A DNA stretch of 64,000 bases from Pyrenochaeta sp. MPI-SDFR-AT-0127 (lineage: Eukaryota; Ascomycota; Dothideomycetes; Pleosporales; Cucurbitariaceae): contig JAGTJM010000010.1 of the NCBI GenBank assembly GCA_020747015.1, positions 744,001 to 808,000 of the forward strand. The letters run 5' to 3'. Below, piece after piece: positions 12,621 through 23,936 of the stretch. Positions within the stretch are counted from its first letter, which is position 1; each line of letters opens with the position of its first letter. The position numbers were made by a program, and so were the translations under genes. The notes below the pieces were generated by a model. It was not told the DNA's origin, made no database searches, and saw only the letters and a program-made list of their open reading frames with translations.

Positions 12621-13463
12621 CTTGCTGTAGTGGTGGTAGAGTATCTAGGCAAAGAGAACAAGGTAAGCTACTATACAATCACCACGATATCGTCAGTGAA
12701 GTGGATGAAGTGGTGATGTGACGGAGTGGAGAAGAGCAAACAAGTCGCGACATCACACGATCGAGCTGGCGGGGGCACCCAGCCAAGGCCAACATTAAGC
12801 CGATTTAGGAGGATGGTGCAATTACGTATAGCTGTGATAGCTTGATACCTTCAAGGCGTGTAAATGAGAGCTGCCTTGATATGTATAGTCGAGGTTCAAT
12901 TGGCGCGTGGAGGTAGTCAGTGCTTATGTGGTGCGCGTTCCACAGATTGATGATCTTTGTTCTATCTTATCAGATTGATCTCCGTGCAACCAACCTAGAG
13001 TGGGGCTGCTTTTGGGTGTATCGGCCACAGCCAACACAACAGCAATGGCGAGGCTGATATCAGAGACCTCAAAATCCAGCTCAGGGATTTTTGAGATTCC
13101 TATCCTATTTCTGTCTGCTTTTAAAATTCGTCCGACTCTGTTATCAGCTTCGCGATGTTCCTCCACAGCGCCAAGCTAGTCCAGTCATGTGATCTCGGTT
13201 AGCCCGCTGGAACACAGCGATATTCGACCACGACGCCGCCGCCAGTCATCGACACCCACGACCGCAACCGCAGCCTGTACGTATCCAAATCACCCGCACA
13301 TTCACACCGACGAGATCTCGGACGCTTGCAACGACACCAATTTGCGAACTACAGCTCGCCTTTGAAGGAGGAAGATCGCTGACCGGACATTTGCCACACA
13401 GAAAACTCCGTCGACAACAGCCAGCGCTCGTCTTCACACCCATCAAATTCATCAACCGCAATC
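12621..13463. promoter_or_regulatory. Divergent intergenic region, CREG-like gene (-) and RPS30 (+)
   Basis: This 843-bp spacer must hold the promoters of both flanking genes. No coding frame in it is credible. The part next to RPS30 (about 13200-13460) is rich in CACC/CGAC pyrimidine-type stretches. I could not define a specific factor site. Confidence 0.6.
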
Positions 13464-13891
13464 ATGGGTAAGGTTCACGGATCCCTCGCTCGTGCCGGAA
13501 AGGTCAAGTCTCAAACCCGTAAGTTGCACGCCTTCCAACGCTTGAGGAAATAGCTAACACAATGCAGCCAAGGTAAGCACACACCCGCTTTGATGCACCT
13601 GCACCTCCACCATCGGTCGTAATACGAAAGCCTACTTCGAAAAAACTACATCGAATGATGCGTGCTGGATGCGCAATTCTTTTGGAACGGACGCTGACAG
13701 AGTGGACATTAGGTTGAGCCCCAGGAGAAGAAGAAGACCCCCAAGGGCCGCGCGAAGAAGAGGCTCACTTACACCCGCCGCTTCGTCAACGTCACCATGA
13801 CCGGTGGCAAGCGAAAGGTCAGTAGTTGCCATGCATCTCGACAGGATTTGTAATTGACGAGCAACAGATGAACCCTAACCCAACCTCATAA
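13464..13891 (+). CDS. RPS30: 40S ribosomal protein S30
   Basis: Four exons: 13464-13518, 13568-13572, 13713-13817 and 13868-13891, giving 62 residues. The product starts MGKVHGSLARAGKVKSQTPK, continues with EPQEKKKTPKGRAKKR and RRFVNVTMTGGKRK, and ends MNPNPTS. This is the eS30 protein of the small ribosomal subunit, here without a ubiquitin-like fusion. Exon 2 is only 5 nt (CCAAG). Intron 1 (49 bp) carries GCTAAC before its acceptor and intron 2 (140 bp) carries GCTGAC, so the microexon is flanked by two independent introns. Without it the frame is lost and the conserved TPK is not made. Intron 3 is 50 bp. The length matches the family. Confidence 0.95.
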
Positions 13892-14463
13892 GCAAATCGA
13901 TCGGGGTGGGCGTTTGGAACGAGCACGATGAACTAGAGACTACGGTCATGAAATCGGGTTTCTCGGGATGTCTATGACTCTTGATCAGAGGGGGAATCAC
14001 GACATGAGGCGGACGTTGTCACGGCACGTCTTTTCGCAGCAGCAGGATCCCACACTTTGGGATGATGGGGCATATTCATGGCGTAAATGTATATTCGGCT
14101 TTTTACACAGCTGCATCATAAATCTAGCTGCTCGTGTCTCCATTCTCACTTTTGGTCTTGCCAGCGTGATTCTTTCTCGTGCAATATTCCCCGTCATCAT
14201 ACTTTGGTACCCCTGCCACATACCAGTTACCAGACGATGCACAGTTCACACGCGCTATCGAATGGGGATCCTCGCTACAGTCTTATTGTGCAAGGCTGTC
14301 GATCTGGGTACGCAGCTCGCGCTTGATCCATAAGCTCAAGCCAAGCCAGGCAGGCACAAGCGAGTAGATCTACGTCACTCGAACTCCACCCAAGCTCCTA
14401 GAGCTTCATCCGAACTTCACTTTCTGAACTGTCAGACCTTCGCCACAACAGTTCATAGTAATC
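13892..14463. other. Intergenic: RPS30 3' region and FMP46 promoter
   Basis: 572 bp between two genes on the same strand. A 121-codon frame at 13968-14333 has no conserved features and is not called. Nothing else is recognisable. Confidence 0.6.
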
Positions 14464-15012
14464 ATGTTCAAGCGACTTTTTGGCGAGGTATTCTCTTCTT
14501 CAATTGAACTCAAACATATTCGCTAACAACTGAACTAGAATGGCGCAAAGAACGTCGTGACTCTCTTCCACAAGCCATCCAACCAGGCCTCCACTCGTGT
14601 TCTTACGCTTCTCAAGCAAGCCAACGCGCAATCCGTCTCTCATGCCACTGAGGACCAAGCCAGCTCCCACGATGCGCAGAACAAAGCAGAAAGAACCGAG
14701 TTTGAGCTCGACGTGACAGAGGCCCCGCCAACGCCCGACCAACTGAAGAACATACTGGAGTATCTGGGAGGTCCGAGTGCGGCTGGAAAGTTGATCAGCG
14801 GAGCGAGTGATGAAAGCGATGCTTTAAGGAGGCTGAAGGCGGATGGGGATGTCTTCCAGCGGCCGTTGGTGGTAGACTGGAACCAGGGCAAGGCTGGTAT
14901 TGCTCCACCCATGTTGTGTAAAATTTACAACAATATGCTAATGTGCACAGTGACTGGGGAGAACGAGTCTGAGATTCTGAGTCTCCTCCGCTCCGCTTCC
15001 AAGGAGACTTAG
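14464..15012 (+). CDS. FMP46: Fmp46-like mitochondrial thioredoxin-fold protein
   Basis: Three exons: 14464-14487, 14539-14896 and 14951-15012, giving 147 residues. Exon 1 codes only MFKRLFGE. The core has VVTLFHKPSNQASTRVL, TEAPPTPDQLKNILEYLGG, then LRRLKADGDVFQRPLVVDW, and ends with GENESEILSLLR. This matches the fungal Fmp46 (DUF1687) family of small mitochondrial proteins with a thioredoxin/arsenate-reductase-like fold and a putative redox role. The second intron (14897-14950, 54 bp, GCTAAT branch site) is a multiple of three and free of stops. An unspliced transcript would insert 18 residues just before the conserved GENESEIL end. I removed it because that restores the family's AVTGENESEIL continuity. 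Confidence 0.83.
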
Positions 15013-15738
15013 AAGCACAAGTACCTTGTTCCAAAAATGTAAAAATCTGGACCTCTCTCTCAGCTCAAAAACCTGTCTCATTATATTACACTGTTGAAAG
15101 TGGTGAGATACCAAATTGTTGCTGCAGGCTCACCGTCCGGTGGCTTCCTGAAGGGTGACTGCAGAGATGACAAGAAAATGAATTAAGCATCTACAAATGT
15201 AAAACATAGTTCTCACCAGAGGTCTACGTCTCTGTTATGTGGTGGTTGTGTGTATCGTCTCATTTGTTTGTCTTGCCTCATCAATACTCTCCAAAGACGC
15301 TCTCAAACGTTTGTGCAATTCTTTCGTGATCTTCCAATTGTTTTGCTCATCGATCCTGAGACATGTAGCTTTGGTGTCTGTCACAACAATCCAGAGCGCA
15401 GGCGCACAGGCAGTGGGCGGTCAATGTGCGGACTGGTTGCCATGTTTCTTCATACTGCTGCTTTCACCTTCACTTCGTTTGCAGTGAGGCCGCCAAGTAA
15501 TGCTCCTTCCATTCTAAAGCTCTCATAACTTTCATGTTGTTTCCTCGTCTTTCGTTTACTACTCAGCCGCTGTAGTCCAACACTCCCTCACTGCTCTTTC
15601 CTTACTGGAGTTACGGCGCTGCACGGCTTCTTCGGTCCTTACCATCTTCTCAGCGCTCAATCCTTATCTGTGCAAGCTTCTGCGCTCTCTCGCGCTTCCC
15701 GTATTGAACTAGCAGTTATTTACTGTATTGCTCAAGCC
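15013..15738. other. Intergenic: FMP46 3' region and promoter of the RRM gene
   Basis: 726 bp. The frames at 15239-15528 are short and featureless. The final 200 bp are C/T-rich, as is usual before fungal start codons. No other element is recognised. Confidence 0.55.
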
Positions 15739-18700
15739 ATGTCGGACTCTCCTCCACCCGTAGCGACAACGCCTACGCCGAAAGAGACAGTGACTATGAA
15801 AGCAAACCAGCCAGAGAAACCGACCAAAGCAGAGGACACAAATGAATCCAAGCAGAATGTGGACACTCACCAAGAGTTCTCACCATGCTGTGGCGCGGCC
15901 ATCTTCTCCACTGAGCTAGGTACTCGCCCTGCGCGACCGGTATCGGGCCCACCTTACCCTCCTGTCATCGTGCGCGGCAGTGATCCGGTCAAGGCTGTGG
16001 TAGATGCAGCCGCTTTCTTCCAGCGCAAGTTCAAATGGCAGTGTTTATGCATTTTCCCGGGCCAGAAGTGGGGCGTCGAAGATTTGTGGGACGATGAAGA
16101 CATACACGTCGACTCGCGTTCATTCTGCGAGAAGATGTTGACATTCATTGAGCGGGACACTTATTATGCTGCGAAGCAGTTTGGTGAGGACTGGTTGCGT
16201 GCCCATCCCGACCGCCTAGATGATGTACAAGGCAACATGATGGATGCATTCGACCCCTCCAAGCCTTTCGCTGTTATCGACAAGATGTTTATCTATGGCG
16301 AGACCAATGGTTTCCCACGAACTTTTCTCTACCATGTCGCTCAGATCATGCGTATTACCATGGTCAACACCGGTCAGACAAAGAAGGCTGCATTGATGGC
16401 GAACAATCTTCGACAGCCGCCTCGCAATGAACATCAAGATGTTAATGAACCCGATCCCATCACGTCAGTTTCAGACGCTGAAGCGCTTATCACGGGAAAG
16501 CCTTCAACGACGCAACATAACGGGTCCAAAGAAATGCCATCCAGTAAGAGGAACCGCAAGCTATCGCGATCCCGACCTCGAAAACTGACACTGTCCACAG
16601 AGTCATCGACCCCGATTGATACATCTGTCGCTACACTAGGTGTACCACCTGCAGTACCGAACCAATCTGGCTCACATCCTACCCCAAAACGGGTACCTAC
16701 GTATGGACAGCCGCAGCCCAATTACCACACAGAGCCAGTGGGCAGCTATATGGGAGGCATGACTGGACATTCGGTGATTTCTCCCAGTTTGCATCCTCAG
16801 ACCCTAAAGGTTCCTAAAGGCAAGCCTCGTCATATGAGATCTGGATCTTACAGTCAATCCATGGCGTCACATGGATGGGCTGAAAACAGCAGCCGCAATC
16901 CCTCTGGACCATACCCTCACCATACCCCTGGTACCGTATCGAACGTTCACTCTCCTCAATCTCTCTCTGCAACAATGGCGATGGGACAACCAATGATGAT
17001 ACCGCCTCACGCAATCCCACCTTATGTTCAAGGCACTCAAATGATGTGGCCACCTATTCCGAATCAACACTTCGACGTCGCAATGGTACCAAGGGGAATG
17101 GCGCTCGGGGGGCCTATGCCAATGCCGGCTCCGCCAATGGGCCAACCCTTTCTACATCATCCTCCACAAGCCTACGACGCGAGAAGACTTTCGATGGGTG
17201 ATATGGCTAATAGTATCTACTACTCGGCGAATCTTCCTGCACAACATGTGGATCCTCGCGGAACGATGCAACGTCGAGCTAGCCACTTCAACCACAATGG
17301 TGTACTGTACGACCCATACAATGGCGCCAACGCCAAATTTAACGAAGCAACAGCCTACAATGGTAGTAAGAAAGCTATGATAGGCAGCACTCCGCATCAA
17401 CTTGGCCGGCCTCGCAAGGTGTCAGCACCTGGCAACCGTTCTGGACACGCGCCACATGGAGTTCAGCAACCTGGTGACCTACCGGTGTATATGCCTCGAC
17501 ACTCAGAGTATAATGGATTTAGGAAAGGCCGTTGTGAAGATGATCAGACAGTCACACAGGATCACGTGGCCGGCTGTCATGACACATGGATAGGCCCTCT
17601 TAACGAGACGGTAATGGAACTTTTCGTCGGTGACCTGCCTGAAGATGTGCAGGGTCACGAATTGAGAGAGCTATTCGAGCATCAAACTGGGATGAGTCCT
17701 AGTCAGATTGAGATCAAGTATCCTGAGCATCATAGCCATCACCATCGCCCCCGGTTACATGCATTTGTTTCGTAAGTCTTTGCTAAATATCATTCCACTA
17801 TGTGCTCACTATGGTAGATTTTCCTCTGCTTCTGATGCTAGAAAGGCACTTGAGATTCGAGACAGGCATCCCTGTATCCGACAAGGCTCAATTACAGTTA
17901 CAGTATCGGTCCCCCGGCGTTTCTTCCAACGGACACTGAATTCAGTTCGAAGGGACCCTGTCATGTCAGATCCATCTTATGGTCCAGCCTTCTCTGTCCA
18001 GCCAGACGAACAAAATGCGCTTGATACTGCACAAGTGCCTTCTCGTAATGAACAGAATGTAGTAACAAACCCGCAGGCTCCAGATGGGCATACACAGTAC
18101 TCCCCGCAGGATGCTAGGAGCGATTTGCCGAAGGGTGCCCGGAAGCTTATTTCTAGCAACCCATCACTGACTGGAAGCCCTGAGACACATAAGTCCAGGC
18201 AGCTTCAGATCTCTCCTACCAAAATACATGCAGCAAAGCGTACAGCACCTAAAAGGACGGACATTGAGACCAAAGTTGCGAAGGTGACACCAGGCGCTGA
18301 TGCGTCTGAATCGTGCCCAGCTGTCGCAGAAGCTGTTTCTAATAAGATCAATACACAAAGCAAAAAATTGCATCAGGATGTTACCAAGAGCTCGGAGCCG
18401 GTCGTGACTAATGAACCAAGTATCATGGATCTCTCTACTTTGTTGGTCAATAACTCGGAATCTTTTGGAAAAGAAACAGTCGATGAAACGACACAGTCCA
18501 CCCAAATTCAAGGCGATAACGATGACAGAGAGAAGTCACGGGATCAAGCGAACTTAGAGTTGTCAATAATTGAAACCAAAACACCTAGTGTGAAGCTGCC
18601 CTCGATCCCTGCAGACATTCTTCGTTCTGTTGATCAATCGGTGACGGAAATTACAGCGTTAAACGGTGAGGCTACAGGCAGAGCAACCGTGGCTTTCGGG

Positions 18701-20686
18701 GGCGTCGCCGAGAACGTCGCATCCGAAGATGAGGAACAGCACGACAATAGCTTCCACTCAGCCCCGGAATCGCAGACCTATGTAGGGAACGCTAGTTCAC
18801 AGCCAGAGGCTCGAGATGATACGGTATCAATGAACCATGGTTCTGATTTAATAGTTTCCCCGATTGATGGATTCCCGGCCCCAAAAATCACCAATAAGAG
18901 CCTAACTAAACCTAGAGGACTTCGCGGGGAGAATTTCGTGTCTCATTATACAAATCTTGAGCAGGATAGAGCTACACGATCGGAAACAAACGCCACCATT
19001 CCATCTGAGACAGACCATATGGCTGTGACTACGCCAACTGCCACGATTGAATCTTCACAGGATGTTTCAGTTGCACCTGAACGAACAAGCGACGTTGCGC
19101 CTATGCAGAATCTTGTAACTGCACCTGCATCCACCGTGGGACCTAAGGCTGTATCTACAACATTACCAGCTGTCGATGCCCTGAAGAAGGCTGGTGCTCA
19201 GACGATCGAGTCTCTCTCCCCGTTCGCAAAACCTAGTAAGGCTCAGCAGAAGAAAGACAGGGAATTGAAAAAGAAGCAACAGAAGAAGATGGAAGCAGAA
19301 AAAGTAACGAAGGCTAAGCTTGAGAAGGCAGCATCATCTACGAAGCCGAACGCAAATTCTACTGCAACAACGAAGACTGGACCTTCTCACAGTCCTAACA
19401 TAGCTACCGCCGGACTATACGTGCCAGCAAAACTGACAGCGATACAACAGGATACTTACAGACAGACAGCCGAAGGAGCCAAGATGCAAAAGGACAAACA
19501 CAAAGTAGAAACAGCAAGCAACGTGGATCAAGTACAGAAGATGGTGGGCGAATGTGAAGATTCTGGTAAGCGAAACGGTGGGACTTCCACCCATATTCCC
19601 CCCGAGACCGGCTCAATAACTCATAAGATGGAAGTCTCGCAGGTCGCCAATGCGAAAACTATGGCACAGATTCCCCTTCCAGTTGGAGCCTCAGATGTAC
19701 AATCATCTGAAGATGTTCCTGTAGAGACACAGAATTGCAGTCAGAGTTTCTGTAACCCTGTTGTGGATTCCCCGGGTCCTCCAGTGGAACCGACCGACGC
19801 ACAGGCTCTCTTGAAACCGAGCAAGCCTGCTCCCGCTGTACTTAGCCTTCATCTCCACTCTCGTATACCATCAACTCACAGTCAAGGTACTTTACTAGAC
19901 TCCAATGGAGCCTCGACTACTATAGCATGGCCGTCCATTGTACCGACAGATTTCGATCCTGGTGAGTCACAATCAGACCTCTATGATATTTTTAGTACTT
20001 GCTAATTCAACGGTACAGATGTGTCTCAACCAACACCCGAGGCTTCCTCAGTTGCAAGCTCTGTAACTTTGCAGGCTGAGGAAACAGCCAAAATGTCACC
20101 TCCTACAAACGATGAGGGAATTGTTACTGCCCAGCAAACTCCTATTACCCCTGTTCACGTCCAAGACGTTCCTTCTAAAGTTGAAACAGCGAATGTCAAC
20201 ATGCCTCAAGGCGAGGTTTCAAAGAAAAAGAAAAAGAAGCCCAAAAAAAAGTCGAAGAAGCTGGCGAAAGCCGTTGTCAAGGCCTCCGAACCGACCGAAT
20301 CTAAAGAACCTGACTCCGCTGATATTGACGGGTCTGCTCTCTCGGAGTGTGGTTCTGGGATTGGTGAGGACTATGATCTTTATGATCCCTTCAATTCACA
20401 GTTGTCCCATATAGACGCCATAAGGAGGAGCTTGAAGAACGAAGACTCTTACTTCGCCCAAGCCAATGCGAGGATGAAAGCCGACAACGATATGAAAACT
20501 GACCACGCGGAGAAGATGAAGACGGCATGTCATGCACAAATTGATGATGTCATATCACAGCTTCGAACTAACGGTAGACAGCTCTCTGAACCTGATCTGA
20601 TGCGCCAAATCGAGGGTTATATCATGGAAAATGGCTCGAGGTTCCTCTCTGGAGCCAAGAAACTCTCCAAGAATGATGTCAAATAA
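15739..20686 (+). CDS. Large RRM-domain protein with long disordered tails
   Basis: Three exons: 15739-17771, 17818-19961 and 20019-20686 (introns 46 and 57 bp), giving 1,614 residues. An ordered N-terminal region (about 80-230) contains FKWQCLCIFPGQKWGVEDLW and GFPRTFLYHVAQIMR, which I do not recognise. One RNA-recognition motif spans about residues 622-712: ELFVGDLPEDVQGHELRELF as first strand/helix and LHAFVSFSSASDARKAL as the RNP1 region. Intron 1 falls inside the RRM, and its removal restores AFVSFSSASDA. The rest is low-complexity Ser/Thr/Pro sequence with lysine-rich patches near residues 1150 and 1460. A frame-compatible ATG at 15670 would add 23 residues. Role inferred: RNA binding. 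The specific function is unknown. Confidence 0.82.
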
Positions 20687-23183
20687 GTTCATTTGCACTT
20701 TCCATCAACATCGGCGAGCGACTTCGAATCAGCATGTACATGGTACAATCCTGTCTTTCTACGTGCATTACGACGTTCATTGCGTCCTTCATTTGGCTGC
20801 TCTCTTTCTTGCATGGTTTTCCTCAGCTTCAATAGTATTAGGAGGAGAAACAACGGTGCTTCAAGCTGAGCACAGTGTCAATGGCACATTCTTGGCATGG
20901 CCACATGTGCGCGCTAGCAAGCTCAACATTCACGAACTACGTGATCTTGTGTAAGAAATAAAACATTGAACTTTCGAATAGCTTTCAGACGCTTGTGGTT
21001 AGGTGCTGCAATAATTTCGCCTGTGAAGGCCCTTCTGCAGTACAGTAGAATAGGACTTCTAGGCCAACTTGTTTTTCGCCCGTAGGCGCCTAATGCGGCT
21101 TATACGGGACCTGCCCTATTAGGGTAAGATTTTCGATATGCCTAAAGCTTACTACTGCACTTCGCATGCCGATATGGCCCCATTGTCAAGGACGATTACT
21201 AGAAATTCGCACCGCGGAGCTCCATGGTGCGGACATTCCCATGTCGAAAGCCACATGATACTTTTCTGGATATGGCCGTTGGCCGAACCCAACCATCTCC
21301 TACTTCAAGCAAGGCACATGCATCAAGGCTCCACCATGGCTGTCAGTTTCACTGTAATGGTCGCACAAAGGCTTTGGGCCCCAGAGAGTGGGGTGATGGA
21401 GGACATTGACATTGAGGCAGCGGGGAAGCGGTTGGCTTGGCGACTGGAAATACCCTTGAAACAGAACTCTAGCCTGTGGCATTTGTAACCACTCGAGGCG
21501 GCAGGGCATTTTAGATGCACGTTAATGGAGGTGTGGGGGCAAGGCTGGCTGCAGCACTTCGTCATTACCGTACTGGGTACCAGTCTCGCCACACTTCGTT
21601 ACATGGAAATTTCACGAATTAACAGCGATAAACGCGGTTAACAATGGGGTTGTGTTGATAAAATACAATAGCAAGCCCGGTTGCATATTTTTCTAAGACA
21701 GCACCTAGATATCCAACAATGTTGGGGTTGTGCCTGTCCGCGGCAACTATAGCAGCAAACACTAGGCGCAGATGCCCTGAATATGCCCCCCACGGGCGCT
21801 AGTTTTCCATTAACAACGGGCTCGGCTAGATGCACTGTCGATCATAAGTGCCGGGAATCCGGGCACAGTAAGTGGCTATTCGTTCGGGTCCTGTCTACGC
21901 GGGATATTGGAACGAAAACCCATCAAGCGCCCATCTCCGCGTTAATTTTATGGCAACGTGCCATTCATGGATTATTTCCAGACCGAAATGCCGCCAGAGA
22001 TATAATATTTTCAAACGAAAGGGGTGTACAGGGAAGAAAATACCCTACATGTAAGAGGCAGGGAGTGTTTGACGAGGTGCTGATAGTAGGCTTGCGTCAA
22101 GCAAAAATCCTCGCAAGGACGCTGACAAAGCTCTGCCTCTAACTATACGTAGTGTGCCGGTGCACATTGTGGTCATCTCAGATACCGCCTGAGCTAGGAG
22201 TGATCAGGCCGAGTGGAGGGGGCGAGGCTTGCATAGTTTATTAGTTTTGTATAAGGAGGGTGGTTCCATAAGAAATCATACAGATATCGAAACACTACAC
22301 ACGACAGGCGATACATAATAGGCAGAGTAGCCTCGACTCTATTCTCTTATCCTTCTTTTTCTAAGATAGCCTCTCATTGCTTTGACTACGCAAGTCTCTA
22401 CTCGAAGGGAGTCGCTGGTATTGATCCTCTTGCTCCTGTATAGTTAGTTGCAGATAAGCCCGATTGGTATTAATTTTCTCTTACCATAATCCTAGTATTT
22501 ATCCTCTAACATAATATAATATTGATATAAAAAATCCTAAGAAAGTAGCCGTCAGGCTGAGAGCCAAGCCGAGCTGAATTGACGACATTTACTGTTCTGT
22601 ATAGCGTGATCAGTGTTCACTAATCACGGTGTACCTTTTATGTTGCATAGCGCAGTGGGTGCAGACCTGTGCGCTGGGTAAGCTAGCTCCGACCTAGGAA
22701 ACATTCTCCTTTTCTACTCCGTACTGCCAACGGCGATCTACCATCCATCTATGCTTACGTGCTCACAGCATACTACGTATTGTATCTCCTCGTCTCTTAC
22801 ACAACGACTGGCCTACCCTTGGTAGCAGGAATGACTCAGTTACAGTCTAGACCAAGGCTTCTCGTGTCCATACCCTCCATCGCTTTCAGCTCTCTTGGCT
22901 TTGACTGCTGGCGTATCTTGGCACCACGACCTAGTTTATAGGAGCTCGAGGCTGAGCGTAAACAGCTGTGTAGATGGCATAAATATTTTCCTCCCGCCCG
23001 CACGTCTCAAGAGGACGGCTGTTTCTTATACTGCTACTATCTTAGTCGACTCCTCTCTTCTGATAGCGCAAGTTTGCTAACGGCCCCTCCAACTCTATAA
23101 GTTTTCATTGTCGAGTGATAGTGTTTACAATCTGAAAAGTACTCTTGAGAAGCAGAATACAATAAAAAAGGAAGTACCACGCC
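20687..23183. other. AT-rich gene-poor region, possible decayed repeat
   Basis: About 2.5 kb with no credible gene. Base composition shifts to AT-rich, most clearly at about 22440-22540 (runs of TAATATAATATTGATATAA type), unlike the neighbouring coding DNA. A block at about 22200-22440 with a TATAAGGAGG-like stretch and no frame resembles degenerate retroelement or long-terminal-repeat sequence, but I found no matching second copy in the window. The last 100 bp form the leader of the gene at 23184. Confidence 0.4.
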
Positions 23184-23936
23184 ATGGCTGATCCCATCTC
23201 GATCGCATTGTTTGCAGCCAAGGGCGTAAGCACCGCCGTCAAGGTCCGCAAAGCATACCAAACCTACAAGGACGAGAAGGACGACAAGGCACGCGAGGCA
23301 AGTGACGGGACGACAGGGTATGTCGTACCTACAGACAATGAGAGTGCTGAGCGTGGAAACGGCCTCTACCCAAGCGGCTTGGTTCTGGAAGACCAGGATT
23401 TTGTGGTCATCTCCGCATTCAACAAGGGCCCGCACCACTGGAGCCAGGACAAGGTGCCTGGCCGGACCTTCCGACTACAGCAGTGCGACTTTATCAATAC
23501 ATGGGCCAAGAACAATGGCCGCGAGGGCGAGTTCTGGTGGAACGGCTCTGTCGGCACCTATGACATCGTGACCAAAAAGACCACCTACTTCCGCGACGCG
23601 TTCTCCAACGTCTTTACGCTGCCCATCCACAATCCTCGGACTATCAACTGGTCGTTCTTCGTCGGCCAGCGGAACCGTCTAGTGGTGGCAACCACCGAGA
23701 TCAGAGGCGGCTACAAGTACCGTAAAGTCGTGGTGCCCTGCGGCGCTCTTAAGATCGCACGGTGCGAGAGTACCACTAGCTGGAAGATTGAAAATTCCGA
23801 AACTACGTTGGGCCAGCTTGAGATCGCGGTCGTGGATCTGTACGACAAGCGTTGGCATCCGTACATCAGAAAAGCCGTTTTGCGCGTGTATCCATCCCTA
23901 ACCGAGGGCGATCTGGATACAATCTTTCAAAGTTGA
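23184..23936 (+). CDS. Unrecognised 250-residue intronless protein
   Basis: A single open frame from an ATG in good context (CGCCATGG) to a TGA at 23934-23936. The N-terminus MADPISIALFAAKGVSTAVK is a mildly hydrophobic helix, followed by a charged segment (YQTYKDEKDDKAREA). The remainder is rich in W/Y/F and predicted-strand patterns, with repeated short motifs such as REGEFWWNGSVGTYDI, INWSFFVGQRNRLVVATTE and KYRKVVVPCGALKI, suggesting a beta-rich globular domain. I recognise no family and see no catalytic signature. The frame has G/C-ending codons and sits between AT-rich, gene-free flanks of more than 2 kb on each side. That suggests a lineage-specific or transferred gene under coding constraint. 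Confidence 0.72.
   Translation: MADPISIALFAAKGVSTAVKVRKAYQTYKDEKDDKAREASDGTTGYVVPTDNESAERGNGLYPSGLVLEDQDFVVISAFNKGPHHWSQDKVPGRTFRLQQCDFINTWAKNNGREGEFWWNGSVGTYDIVTKKTTYFRDAFSNVFTLPIHNPRTINWSFFVGQRNRLVVATTEIRGGYKYRKVVVPCGALKIARCESTTSWKIENSETTLGQLEIAVVDLYDKRWHPYIRKAVLRVYPSLTEGDLDTIFQS

Noticed and set aside
22641..22710. tRNA-like sequence with an A-box-like TAGCGCAGTGGG
   Set aside because: The B-box-like part is poor and no acceptor stem pairs, so I do not call a tRNA gene. It may be a decayed tRNA-derived repeat.
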